DNA of 64,000 nt from Sipunculus nudus (Eukaryota > Annelida > Sipuncula > Golfingiida > Sipunculidae), in assembly GCA_026874595.1 (NCBI GenBank), contig CM049316.1, positions 50,725,676 through 50,789,675 of the forward strand. Reading direction: 5' to 3'. The position numbers were made by a program, and so were the translations under genes. Positions within the stretch are counted from its first letter, which is position 1, and the number at the start of each line of letters is the position of its first letter. Shown here piece after piece: positions 47,660 through 61,600 of the stretch. The notes under the pieces were generated by a model, which worked only from the letters and a program-made list of their open reading frames with translations, searched no databases and had not been told where the DNA came from.

Positions 47660-50600
47660 AGCGAACCTGTGAGCTTATGCGATGGCGCAGCGTCGTCCGT
47701 CCATCGTCAGCCGTCTGCCGTCCGGGGCTGGCTTTCCGCCGTCCATGGCTATAAGTCAGAAACTGTCAGAGCTAGCAGCTCCAAATTACATGTATGAATT
47801 AGTCATATGTGAAACTTGGTGCCCTAGAGCTTATTATTAGGTATCTGCATTAATTTAGATTTTATAGAAAAAAAGCTTAAAAACCTTTAAAAATCTTCTT
47901 CTCTGAAACTGTCCAGCCAAATTTAACAATATTTCACAGAAATGATCCCTGGAACAATCTTTCTCAAGTTTGTTCGAATGGTTCCAGTTCAGAGATTTTT
48001 GGCCGAGTTACAGGAGGTTGAACTTTGTTAACTGTGCAAAAAAGCATATTAAAATTTAAATCTCAGAAATGGCTGAAGCTATCATCACCAAACTTTATGC
48101 CAATGTTGGTCACATAGGTCATATCTGAAATTGAGGTATTGGTGGCGCCACCTGCATCGGCCTTTTTTGTACGGGGTCACCAGTGCCTGTATCACACTGA
48201 GGGCTACAAAAATCTTCTTCTCTGAAACCATATGGCCAAAATGTTTTATATTGCACAGAAATGATCCTAGGGTATTGCTTTCTCAAGTTTGTTCAAATGG
48301 TCTCTTTTCAGTGAATTTTCGCTAAGTTATGGAAAGCTGAATTTAGTCATATGCCATAACATCCCATTTTAGCTCAGTGGCTACAAAGATCTTCTTCTCA
48401 AAAAACACTGGTCCAAATTCTTAAATCTTACACATTAATTATCCTCAGATGTTGATAATTGAAGTTAGTTCTAATGGTTTTGGTTCAGTGCTTTTGGCTG
48501 AGTTACGGGAAGCTGAACTTAGCCAGTTTGCTGTATCTTCCTATATGAGTTATAAACCTGCGAAACGTTTTCTACTGATGCCACTGAAGCCAGTTTGTTT
48601 AATATTATACAAGAATAATCCCTACAATAATTCTTATAATAATTGTCATTAATGGTTCCACATGAATGATTTTTGGCTGAATTATGGAGATTGAATCGAG
48701 TCATTTTACCATATATGTTAGCTGTGTTATGCTGTTACATCTAGCCTGGCACCAGTTTATCAGCATCTATTACATCATGCCACTAGACATTTAGATTTCA
48801 GGTTATCTTTGGTTAATATTGACAAGAAAGTTTTTTTAAAAGCTCTTAACAAATTTAGATTTATGATTTAAGTTATTCATCATACTAGGCAATGTTACAA
48901 TCATAGATATTCAGTTCTCTGTGGCTATATAAAGACAACTGTACATGGATTATTAATTATTGGTATCCCTACTAAACTTAATTCAAGAATTTGCCATCAA
49001 TGAGATATATCTGTATTTTAATTTTGCATTCAGTATGCGTCCGTAATAATTTTACATATATTCCTGATTGCTTTTTTATAAAAAGTCAACTGAAAAGCAT
49101 TTTGTATTGGGAAAATAAATTTCAAAGTTATTTCAAGTAGGGACCACTTTTATGTACAGATGGCAGCACTTGGTTTACCATTGGCAGATTGTCAGTGCCT
49201 TGATGTTGGCCATTAGCCAAGATGATGTCAGCTCTATAAATAGTTTTGTTCAAATGGTCTCAGTTCAGTGACTTTTGGCTGAGTTATGGGAAGCTGAATT
49301 TAGTCATATGCCATAACAGCCCATGTAAGCTAAGTGGCTACAAAAATCTTCTTCTCAAAAACCACTGGGCCAAATTCTTAAATCTCACACATTAATCATC
49401 CTTAGATGTTGATAATTCAAGTTTGTTCAAATGGTCTCAGTTCAGTGACTTTTGGCTAAGTTATGGGAAGCTGAATTTAGTCATATGCCATAACAGCCCA
49501 TGTTAGCTGAGTGGCTACAAAAATCTTCTTCTCAAAAACCACTGAGCCAAATTCTTAAGTCTCATACATTAATTATCCTTAGAAGTTGATAATTCAAGTT
49601 GGTTCAAATGGTTTTGGTTCAATGATATTTGGCTGAGTTATGGGAAGCTGAACTTTGCCATTTTGCTGTATTTTCCCATATGAGTTATAAACCTACAAAA
49701 CGTTTTTTGACTGAGGCAAATTTGTTTAATATTTTGCAAGAATTCCCTGAATCATTCTTATAATTATTGTCTTTTATGGTTCCAAAAATGAATTTTAGCT
49801 GAATTATAAAGATTGAATTGAGCCATTTTACCATATATTTAAGCTGTGTGAAGCATATACATCTAGCCTGGCACCTGTTTATCAGCATCCATTACATCAT
49901 GCCTCTAGACTTTAGATTTCAGGTTATCAATGGTTAATATTGACAAGAATGTTTTTTAAAAGCTTTTAAAAAATGTAGATTTAATATTTTAAATATTCCT
50001 CATGCCAGGCAATGTTTACAATCACAGGTTTACAGCTCTCTGTGGATATATATAAAGACGGCTGTACATGATTATAAATAATAGGTATCCATACTCAACT
50101 TAATTCAAGATTTTGCCATCAGTGAGATGTATCTGTATTATAATTTTGCATTCATTATGCATCTGTAGTAATTTTTAGCGAACTTGTGAGCTAATGCAAT
50201 AATGTGGCAGCGTCCGCCGTCTGTATATTGGTTTGCATTTGATGAATTTTAGTGGAGTTACATGAATTTGAACAGTCATTTGGCCAAGTAAGCATACTGA
50301 CTATCTCAGAAATGACAGGAGCTAGCATTACCAAGTATTGTGCAAATGTTGGTCACATGACTCATATTTGAAGTTGCAGATTTTGTGGTGCCACCTACAT
50401 TGACCATTTTTTATGGGCAAAAACCTCATATTGTGGCCTCTTTCAGCTTAAAATGTTTATGATGAAACTGTCAAGTTGAATCGTTCAATTTTTCAAAAGA
50501 ATTATCCTAGGACATGGTTCTTTCAATCATATCAGAAAAGCTTTTGTTGGTCTTATGGCCATTATTGTGTCTATTTCAAACTGAGAACTGCAAAACTGTT

Positions 50601-50992
50601 CTTCTACAAAATTATTGTTTCAATTATAACTTCTGTAACATTACACAAAAATTATTCTTAGGTGGCCTTTGTTCAAGTTTACTTGAATGATTTTTGGCAG
50701 AATATTTGGACCTTTAAACAAGAAAGAACTGCATCTTTTATTATTCTAGATATTTTGATAAAAAGTTTATGAATAAGTCAGTTTGAAAAAAAGGCATTTT
50801 AGCCAAAGTCTTTCAGTATGTGTAAACAGATTCACCAACACTCCAAGATTGTGTCTGTATCTTTAAATAGGTTAAGAAAGTGCCAACTGTTTCAGATTTG
50901 GCAAATGATCAAGAGTTCATTCAGTGCAGCCAGATTTAGGTCAAGAGTTCAATCAGTGCAGCCAAGCACAAGGCATGTGATCACCTCATGGG
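47659..50992 (+). repeat. R1 copies, duplicate of 6755-10087
   Basis: Two R1 5' ends (47659 and about 50171), GGTGGCGCCACC at 48141, DR2 at 50938. The head-to-tail contact with the preceding R1 is preserved. Confidence 0.6.
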
Positions 50993-51728
50993 TGACATTC
51001 TGATTTTATGACAGGTGGCGCCACCTACATTCACGTTTACGCTGCAGCCATCCAAACTCATATCTCGGGAACCGTTTGACCGATTGGGCCAACATTTTGC
51101 ATGTGTTTAGATCTCACATAGCTCTATATCATACGCAAAACTGGTGGCGCCACCTGCAGCCATTTTTGCACAGCTCCCGTCTATTTGTCTGCCATGGGAT
51201 AAAATCACTCATATCTCGGCAGTGGTTTGACATATCTGCCTAAAATTTTGCAGGTTTATACATCCCCGACAGCTGTCTTGATTTTATGACAGGTGGCGCC
51301 ACCTACATTCTAGTTTATGCAGCAGACATCCAAGCTCATATCTTGGGAACCGTTTGACCGATTGGGCCAAAGTTTTGCATGTGTATAGTTCTCACATAGC
51401 TCTTTATCATACGCAAAACTGGGGGCGCCACCTGCAGCATTTTTGCACAGCGTCCATCTTTTTATCTGCCTAGGGCTAAAATCACTCATATACATGTACT
51501 GGTTTGACTTATCTGCCTTAAATTTTGCATATGTATACAACTTGGACGGCTTCCTGGATTTCGTGGTAGGTGGCGCAACCTACATACACAATTTGGCTGC
51601 AGACATCCATGCTAATATGCAACACTTCACTCTATTTCCCCTTGCCACTCAATCCATGCCTCACTTCACCCGTTCCACTCTGATTTAGGCGGATACACGT
51701 AGTCGCTTGTCGACTACCCGTATTCTAG
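50993..51728 (+). mobile_element. Helitron-like non-autonomous element, copy 2
   Basis: Duplicate of 10088-10823 with GGTGGCGCCACC at 51014, 51143 and 51292 plus variants near 51421 and 51569, and the same hairpin and CTAG end (51699-51728). Confidence 0.45.
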
Positions 51729-52438
51729 TTAATGTATGATAAGAGTGTGGTCGGTCATAATAGCCTATGGTTAATGTTGTCTTTGTTTGTAAAAACTGAC
51801 ATAAAATAAAATGCTTGTATTTTATCGAATTGTCAGAATCATTCTCCTATTATCACTCACATGTGCCTACTTGTCATGAAAGTACTGATGTGCATGCGTA
51901 TATACATTTATTAACACGTTTTAAAAGCCAAAGCAACAAATATGCAGTGCATTTAAATTTATAAATCGTTATGGTTACATTTAAAGTTAGAGTTATATCC
52001 CTATGCATTAGCAATCAATCGATACGACCAATACAGCATGCAACGCATTTCGATTATCGTATCGACGTCGTGTATCGATTCGTATCGATATATCGATATA
52101 TTGATACAGCCCTACTCGAAAGTGATATAAATTCAACTCAGTTTTAAATTCTACTACTGTATACAACTACACTGTACCACTACTAAAAGAACGAAAACTT
52201 TTACTACTATAAAACCAAAGAAGCAAAAGCGTTTTTACTTTAAAATAATTGCATTACAGTTTATTTAGCGGACTGCTGCATTCCAGCTCTGGGAAAACAG
52301 CGTATCCAGTTAGAAAATGGTGTTTTGGTAATTGCCATTCAAGCACATAAAGTTTACCTGCCTCATAGTCGCGTAATTTGTTTAAACTTTATAATAATTG
52401 CATTATATTCTCTGTATTTCTGCTCTGGGAATGCATAT

Positions 52439-54066
52439 TCATTGTTCGCAGAGGGTACATGTAAAGAAGTAATCCTCCGATATATCTTCAGGTACATTTG
52501 CACAAATACTATGCCACCTTATACCACACATTGAACATGTTATCATATTTCCATAAAAATAGTCAGGATATTTGCATGGACAGTGTAATACTATCTCATG
52601 GTGCACATGTTTAACCTTGACAGGACGTTTTCGCTGATTTTTTGGAAACAGTGTGAAATTTTTTGGCTCTAAACAGTTTTTTAAATGGGTTCTCATTCTA
52701 TATTCATCATATACCCAGTCACTATAATTTTAAAATTTAACCAACTGTTCAGCCTATTGTTGGAAAATTCAACCGTGTTTGCGATCGCATATACCCCACA
52801 ATCTGAGATATTATTCTGTAACAAGGCATTCACTACCGAAACATGTAATTTAGATTGCTCCAAGTTGTAGATTTGGCAAAGCTGTATTTCTGTTGAAGAA
52901 GTAAGACTCTTTGCGCCCCCCCCCCCCCCCCCCCGCAAGCTATCTATTACAAACAAACCTCTCTCATCCGGTCGGACCGATATAAGCCAATGTTAATGTC
53001 CAGTGAAATGTATTTGTACACACGGGCCTTTTTCGAGAACCTATATTTTTAAAACCTGTTTCAGGCACGATCCATTTGTTTCATTCATCACTGAATTAAG
53101 CAAGGTGTTAAAGTAGTATATCTTGGAATCTGATGATTTCTGGATATTGTTTTTGTCAAATTATTTGCGCAGGATGCACGGATATGCTTATCAGAAAGCC
53201 AAGAATCATTTTCTATTTCTCTTTTATTTTGAACTGTTAGTCCGAATTCATGCAGCCAATACCTTGCTCGGCACGTCTGTTTTTCTGGTGAATTATGTAT
53301 TAAAATTGGCAATATCGGATTTGCCTTTCTCTTTTTAACTGAAACATTGTTTTCAAATGTCGGCAATTTTTTTCGTTTTAGCGAGAGTCGATTTCTTTTT
53401 TTGTTTTTGTTGTTGTTATCTTCGGGGATTACTTTACGAATATCGCTTAGCGGGCTATTACATTCATTAGAGGTCACACAATTTTCCAAGGTTATTTTAT
53501 CTGTGGTCTGTTTTTGTGTAGAGGATGCATTTATTTCAAAAGATTGTGTATCGATAATGCTTTCCGGCATCCCTACTGGACTACAATTAGGAGTTGGAAG
53601 CAAGGATGAACTGTCATCTTTACTTTTTTCTTTACTGTTACTATTACTCTTGCAAAAATCAAGTCTAATTCTCACCCGTTTCCGTTCTGAATTTTTCAAA
53701 ATTGATTTTGGTGTTTTTTTTAAACTGTAACATTATTTAATGGTGTTATGGCCGGGTAGCTTGTGTCTTAACTTTATCAACAGTATCCTATTTAGTTTTC
53801 TGTTTCCAAACTGGAACCAGGTCATCTAGCTTGGGAGATTGCAGTTCTATCTCTAGGTGAGGTTATCATGGAAACATCGGTATCGGGAGCAGCTTCAAAT
53901 TCGTACACGAAATCTGATTTTCTCAGCTGTTTTCTACCCGTTTTTCTAGCCACCCTTTTCTTACTACACCGAGACATTAGTGAACATTTAGTTTGCGTTT
54001 TTGATCGATTACATCCATACCATGTCCCATTGTTTTCCCATGAATACTGATCGCAGCGCCAATCAT
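52439..54066 (-). pseudogene. Ulp1/C48-type protease with PHD-type finger, decayed, copy 2
   Basis: Same domain order and disabling changes as 11534-13158, so the decay predates the duplication. The poly-Gly run is one codon longer (19 C at 52916-52934). The linker differs at a few residues, including N to D after QTT and Y to N in the Asn/Lys-rich run. The PHD-type C4HC3 residues and the QNNISDCGVYA motif are unchanged. The 3' splice-like TTCCAG also lies just upstream, on the minus strand above 54066. Confidence 0.75.
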
Positions 54067-55717
54067 CTGGAACAGATGGGAGGAAAATACTTTTAATATA
54101 AAAAAAAAATAAACTGGTATCTGGTGGGATTTAATTTTTGACTATATATGCTGTACTTCATATCACACATTAACATAATTGCATAGAATAAGGAAAACGT
54201 ATTTAGACTGTATGTGTGTGTGTGGGTGAGGGGGGGGGGAGAAAAAGAGAGGAGAATGAGAGATGGTAGGAAATATAAGGAAGCGTATTAAGATTGTGTG
54301 TTGGAGAGAGAGAGAGAGAGAGGTTACACTATTTATATAACTACAGAAAGCAAGAAAGTGGAACTGCTCATACGTTCAAACTAAGGGGTTTCTTCAGTGG
54401 GTGGTACGATCAAAGGATAATAGGATTACAGTACTTCAAATAGCTACAAAGGATTAATTACTCTGCCGAGGTCTATTTGTCATCACTGTCCGTACATAAA
54501 CAATATTACTCCATAAATGAATTGTTGCCTTCAATTGTGCGCCATGGAAATTAATGAGTTTAATTAGTTTATTATTAAATAGCCAAATTGGCCATGTCTC
54601 TGGATGAGGTTTGCCTGTAATAACTGTGTACACACCAGCACCTGCCTGAAAGGCCAGGCCGCCGGGAAGAGAATCCATAATTTAGTAATCAATTAACTTT
54701 GTTGGGGTATCCTCCGCTGCCCTTTTTTTATTATTATGTATTAAACCCGTTAAATTTTAGTCTTAGTGCCGAATAAGTAAACCAAAATTTTGACATAGTT
54801 TTTATATGTTTTATAATTTCAATATTAAGTAAACCACATATTTGACATACTATTTTATGTTTTATAATTTCTATATTTCCATATTTAATGCATACCCTTT
54901 ATACCATTAAAAATTTAAGGATAGGTGAGTTTACGATAATTTCTATATGTCAATATCAAATTAAACTATTTTATATGTTATCACATATTTTACTATACAA
55001 TTTATACTAAAGAAAATATTCTGTATCATATGCAAGAAAATATAATTAGTTATGAACATTTTACAAACATTCAAGAGTTTTCAGAAATTGAAAATTGGTA
55101 AAAAGAATATATGATTAGTTTATTAAACAGTTTTTTAAACAATATACGTATTTTAGTGACAGTTCCAATCAATCAGACTCGTAAACAATACAACATACCA
55201 GTATCAGAGCGGGGAAGTCAGACATGTATGTGGTGGCATCTGTTGTGGCGAGTGGGAATCAATGGGAAGCACTCATTGGTGGATCTCCGGGCAGGATGGC
55301 GGTCTCCGGACGATCTCAGGGTCGTCTCCGGGTGAGGTTTCCGTGGATAACTGAATAAATACTTTGTGCACTTGCAAATTAAGTATCATATTCAATGTGG
55401 ATGTCATTTAGAAGTGTCAAGGGGAAGGTTTAATAAGAATTGCTGCCTTATTAATTAAGATATCGCGTTGTCTTTATTTATAATCCCTCAGTTATCAACC
55501 AAGGTCAACCTGCCTAATAAGGACACCTCACTATTAAGGACAAAACGATTGAGACCCTTGACTGTCCGCTTTAGACAGGTTTCACTGTATATCATGCAAT
55601 TTGACTTGGGGCAGATAAGATTAATATAATCAATAATTTTTGTGTTGTGTTCATGTTAATTGTTAATTGTTGTGTTTGTGTTATTGGTTCTTGTTAAAAT
55701 TGTTTAGTACATGCATT
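54067..55717. other. single-copy-looking region, duplicate of 13159-14510 plus about 300 bp
   Basis: The segment 54954-55256 is absent from copy 1, where the flanks join near 14050 at a short TCAA-containing match. The extra DNA is mostly AT-rich with no terminal repeats or target duplication, which favours a deletion in copy 1. A 74-codon frame spanning the segment's right edge has no recognisable domain. Confidence 0.5.
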
Positions 55718-58624
55718 GTTCATATACATGGTTCACATGTACTTGAAAAGTAATGGTCTAGCATTGAAGCATTATGTACCTGGTGTAGGTTGGATTGACA
55801 TATGATTTCAAACTTGACTTTTGAATGAGCCACCACTAAAGCAAGAAATTTTACGATTTTTATGTCATTAGTTCAAAGGTCAAAGTCATTTGACCCACTT
55901 ATTTAAAAAGATTATGGCTGCATTTTAAACCAAGCTTTTCATCCAAAACCTTCCATCTTGCGCATATTGCTAAAACTTTTCATCCCAAACTTTCCATCTT
56001 TCACACATGGCTTACCTGCCATGTGGAAGAAATCTGTAGATTCTGAGGTTTCCTGGTCTGCGGTCAACATCCCATTTTTCAAAGATTGTTAAGATAATCT
56101 AAATGCTGTATGTTCAAGGATTGTAACTTCTCAAATATTGGGTCACAAAGTCATTGGTTAGATCACCGGAACCACATTTTGAAAAAGCTCATAAATATCC
56201 TTACAATCAAATTCAGCTGAGGGTTGTGACCCATGGGTCCCTAGTTGAAAACAGATTTGGCACCATGGCAAGTTTCAACATGTCAAGAGGTCAATCAGTG
56301 CACCCAAGTGGGGTCCAGATATCACCATGGCAACTGACCTGGCTCTGCCTGGTGTCCAGATACAGTCTAGAGGATGTGTCTAAACACATCATCTAGAAGT
56401 TTAGAACCTGCCAATTGTGTCAGATTTTACAAAAGGTCAAGTTATGCTCTGTCTCTATAAATAACTTTGGCAGACTGCCAACCATTTCAGATTTGCAAAC
56501 AGGTCAAGTTTCAGTCAGTAAGAGCCAGTGGTAAGTTTCAGTCTGTAAGAGCCAGTGGTGTGGTTACATGTGGCACATTAGGCACTGTTGACCTGGGGGA
56601 AAGCTGAGCCTCCATTGCCAGGATGCATGAATGGGTGTAGCCGTGACAACCCGACTCGGTAGGCAATCGGATAATTTGGCTGGTAAGCCTACTTGAGTCG
56701 TGATACTAGTAATATTGTGGAATGTATCGCAGTGGTCTTGCATCAGGTTGCATTCATATTGTGGTAAACGGCCCATAATCTCAATATTATGCTGAGAATA
56801 CAATAGTATACATGTGAGCTCACAACCTAAACTGAAACACCGTCTCCATGGACAAAGGTCATTTCCTGTATCACCTGCAAGCTGCCTGCGTCCTGTAACC
56901 CGTGCGAGCCGTGCTTGTGTTCATGGGGTCATAAATTCAACAAACATACCAAGGGGTTAACCAATGTGCTGGGTTTAACAGTAACTTTTCTCGCTCATAT
57001 TTGGTATTATTTAAAATTACACAAAAAATGCTAACGATTGGTCTGGTTTATGTTGATTGACTGTGTACCTTTAGGCCATGAAGCGTTGTCAGAAATGACG
57101 AAAATATTTGCATCTTCATAAGGCCTTATAATGCGTTCCTCAGACTGAGATGTCATATGACACTCTGGCGCGCAAGTAATCTGGTCGTAATGCCAGAGGG
57201 TCGATATGACGCTAGAATAGGTCTGACTCAATAACAAGGCTAAAAGAGGAACTTGTTCTTAGAAGTTATAGGGAAAAAGCTCAAAAACATTTTAAAATGT
57301 TCTTCTCTGAAACCATGCTGCCAAATTGTCTGTTCATCTGTCCCAATATCCCTCCCTGGCAAAAAGAACATATCTGAAATATCCTGACTGATACATCCTA
57401 GTTTTAAAATGTCCTAGTCCGAAACGTGCAGGTCTGAAAACGTCCATTTGGCGGAAATCATAATGACTAAGGTAGATATGCAGGACATGAGAGGATCAAT
57501 ATTAAATTTAAAAAAAATAAACATTCATACTCCAAAACTTTGCACAGGTTTGCTTTAGGCCTGTAGGCCTAGTTAATAAATCCATTCCTCTTTAGAGTTC
57601 CTATCTATACACCAGAAATTAGTTCAGTATTTGTAAATTTTTTAAGTTATGGGCCTGAACATAATGCACTTTGAAAAAAATCAGGAAATATCTTTATTTC
57701 ATATGTCATATCTGAAATTGAGGTATTGGTGGTGCCACCTGCATCGAGTCTTTTTTGTACAGAGTCATCAGTACCTGTATCACACTGAGGGCTACAAAAA
57801 ACTTCTTTTCTGAAACCATATGGCCAAATTGTTTAATATCCCACAGTAATAATCTTAGGGTAATGCTTTCTGAAGTTTGTTCAAATGGTGTCTGTTCAGT
57901 GACTTTTGGCCAAGTTATGGGAAGCTGAATTTAGTCATATGCCATAATAACCCATTTTAGCTCAGTAGCTACAAAGATCTTCTTCTCAAAAACTACTGCG
58001 CAAAATTCTTAAATCTCACACATTTATTTTCCTCAGATGTTGATAATTCAGGTTTGTTCAGTGCTTTTTAGCTGATTGAGGAAAGTTGAACTTAGCCAGT
58101 TTGCTATATCTTTATATATGAGTTATAAACCTGCAAAATGTTTTTTGACTGATGCCACTGAAGCCAGGCTGTTTAATATTTTACAAGAATAATCCCCACA
58201 ATAATTCTTATAATAATTGTCTTTAATAGTTCCACATGAATGATTTTTGGCTGAAATATGGAGATTGAATCGAGTCATTTTACCATATATGTTAGCTGTG
58301 TGATGCTGTTACATCTAGCCTGGCACCAGTTTATCAGCATCTAGATTACATCATGCCACTAGACATTAAGATTTTAGGTTATCTGTGGTTAATATTGACA
58401 AGAATGTTTTTAAAAAGCTTTTAAAAATTAGATTTATGATTTAAATTATTCATCATACCATGCAATGTTACAATCATGGATATTTGGCTCTCTGTGGCTA
58501 TATAAAAACGACTGTACATGGATTATAAATGATTGGTATCCATAGTCAACTTAATTAAAAAATTTGCCATCAAGGAGATGTATCTGTATTATAATTTTGC
58601 ATTCAGTATGAATGTGTAAGAATA
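55718..58624 (+). repeat. repeat mosaic, duplicate of 14511-17417
   Basis: Carries the R2-like 3' end (about 56213-56244), the diverged NFI block (palindrome at 56467-56481), the unrecognised region 56518-57257 and R1 monomers with the 3' end at 57543-57574. Confidence 0.55.
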
Positions 58625-61600
58625 TGGGCCCCGCTTGACAAGCGGTGCCCTATAGTGATCACCTTGTCAGTCCGTCCTTCCGTACTTCCGTCAATGACAC
58701 TTTCTTTTTGCCACAATAACTCAACAACAACATACTGCAGCTTTCCCAAATTCACAGGGATGATTCGTACCTATGACGGCTCCAGACCTATCGAATTACA
58801 GACTTGTCGGAATTCAAATATGGCCACCACAGCCCAATCGCTGATTTTTTTTTGCACGCGATAACTCAACAACATATTGCAGCTTTCCCAAATTCACAGG
58901 GATAATTGGTACCAATCACAGCTCTAGACCTATCGAATTACAGACTTGTCAAAATTCAAATATGGCTGCCACAGCCCAATCGCTGATTTTCTTTAGCACG
59001 CAATAACTGAACAACATACTGAAGCTTTCCCAAATTCACAGGGATGATTGGTACCTATGACAGCTCTAGACCTGTTGAATTACAGACTTGTCAGAATTCA
59101 AATATGGCCGCCATAGCCCAATCGCTGTTTTTCTGTTGCACGCAATAACTCAACAACTACATACTGCAGCTTTCCCAAATTCACAGGGATGATAGGTACC
59201 TATGACAACTCGAGACCTGTCGAATTACAGACTTGTCAGAATTCAAATATGGCCGCCACATCCCAATCGCTGATTATCTTTTGCACGCAATAACTCAACA
59301 ACAACATACTGCAGCTTTCTCAAATTCACAAGGATGATTTGTACCTATGACGGCTCCAGACCTATCGAATTACAGACTTGTCCGAATTCAAATATGGCCG
59401 CCACAGCCCAATCGCTGATTTTTTTTTTGCACGCGATAACTCAACAACAACATACTGCAGCTTTCCCAAATTCACAGGGATAATTGGTACCAATCACAGC
59501 TCTAGACCTATCGAATTACAGACTTGTCCAAATTCAAATATGGCTGACACAGCCCAATCGCTGATTTTCTTGCGCATGCGATAACTCAACAACAACATAC
59601 TGAAGCTTTCCCAAATTCACAGGGATGATTGGTACCTATGACAGCTCTAGACCTGTCGAATTACAGACTTGTCAGAATTCAAATATGGCCGCCACAGCCC
59701 AATCGCTAATTATCTTTTGCACGCGATAATTCAACAACAACATTCTGCAGCTTTCCCAAATTCACAGGGATAATTGGTACCTATGACGGCTCCAGACCTA
59801 TTGCATTACAGACTTCTGGGAATTCAAATATGACTGCCTCAGCCCAATCGCTGATTTTCTTTCACACGCGATAACTCAACAACAACATACTGCAGCTTTC
59901 CCAAATTCACAGGGATGATTGGTACCTATGACATACTGAGACCTGTCGAATTACAGACATGTCAGAATTCAAATATGGCCACCACATCCCAATCACTAAT
60001 TTTCTTTTGCACAAAATAACTCAACAACAACATACTGCAGCTTTCCCAAATTCACAGGGATGATAGGTACCTATGACAACTCGAGACCTGTCGAATTACA
60101 GACTTGTCAGAATTCAAATATGGCCACCACATCCCAATCGCTAATTATCTTTTGCACGCAATAACTCAACAACAACATACTGCAGCTTTCTCAAATTCAC
60201 AAGAATGATTTGTACCTATGACGGCTCCAGACCTGTGGAATTACAGACCTGTCGATATTCAAATATGGTTGCCACAGCCCGATCGCTGATTTTCTTTCGC
60301 ACACGATAACTCAACAACAACATATTGCAGCTTTCCCAAATTCACAGGGATGATTTGTACCTAAGACGGCTCCAGACCTATTGCATTTCAGACTTGTCGG
60401 AATTCAAATATGACTGCCACAGCCCAATCGCTGATTTTCTTTCACACGCGATAACTCAACAACAACATACTGCAGCTTTCCCAAATTCACAGGGACGATT
60501 GGTACCTATGACATACTGAGACCTGTCGAATTACAGACATTTAAAAGAATTCAAATATGGCCACCACATCCCAATCACTAATTTTCTTTTGCACAAAATA
60601 ACTCAACAACAACATACTGCAGCTTTCCAAAATTCACAGGGATGATTGGTACCTATGACAGCTCTAGACCTGTCGAATTACAGACTTGTCAGAATTCAAA
60701 TATGGCCGCCACAGCCCAATCGCTAATTATCTTTTGCACGCGATAATTCAACAACAACATTCTGCAGCTTTCCCAAATTCACAGGGATAATTGGTACCTA
60801 TGACGGCTCCAGACCTATTGAATTACAGACTTGTCGGAATTCAAATATGACTGCCACAGCCCAATCGCTGATTTTTTTTGCACGCGATAACTCAACAACA
60901 TATTGCAGCTTTCCCAAATTCACAGGGATAATTGGTACCAATCACAGCTCTAGACCTATCGAATTACAGACTTGTCCAAATTCAAATATGGCTGCCACAG
61001 CCCAATCGCTGCTTTTATTTAGCACGCAATAACTCAACAACATACTGAAGCTTTCCCAAATTCACAGGGATGATTAGTACCTATGACATACTGAGACGTG
61101 TTGAATTACAGACTTGTCAGAATTCAAATATGGCCGCCATAGCCCAATTGCTAATTATCTTTTGCACGCAATAACTCAAGCACAACATACTGCAGCTTTC
61201 TCAAATTCACAAGGATGATTTTTACCTATGACGGCTCCAGACCTGTGGAATTACAGACCTGTCGATATTCAAATATGGTTGCCACAGCCCGATCGCTGAT
61301 TTTCTTTCGCACACGATAACTCAACAACAACATATTGCAGCTTTCCCAAATTCACAGGGATGATTTGTACCTACGACGGCTCCAGACCTATCGAATTACA
61401 GACTTGTCCAAATTCAAATATGGCTGACACAGCCCAATCGCTGATTTTCTTTCGCATGCGATAACTCAACAACATCATACTGAAGCTTTCCCAAATTCAC
61501 AGGGATGATTGGTACCTATGACAGCTCTAGACCTGTCGAATTACAGACTTGTCAGAATTCAAATATGGCCGCCACAGCCCAATCGCTAATTATTTTTTGC

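Noticed and set aside
54454..54678. 74-codon minus-strand frame in copy 2
   Set aside because: Its counterpart in copy 1 is shifted by a 1-bp indel and no known family is recognised, so there is no sign of selection.
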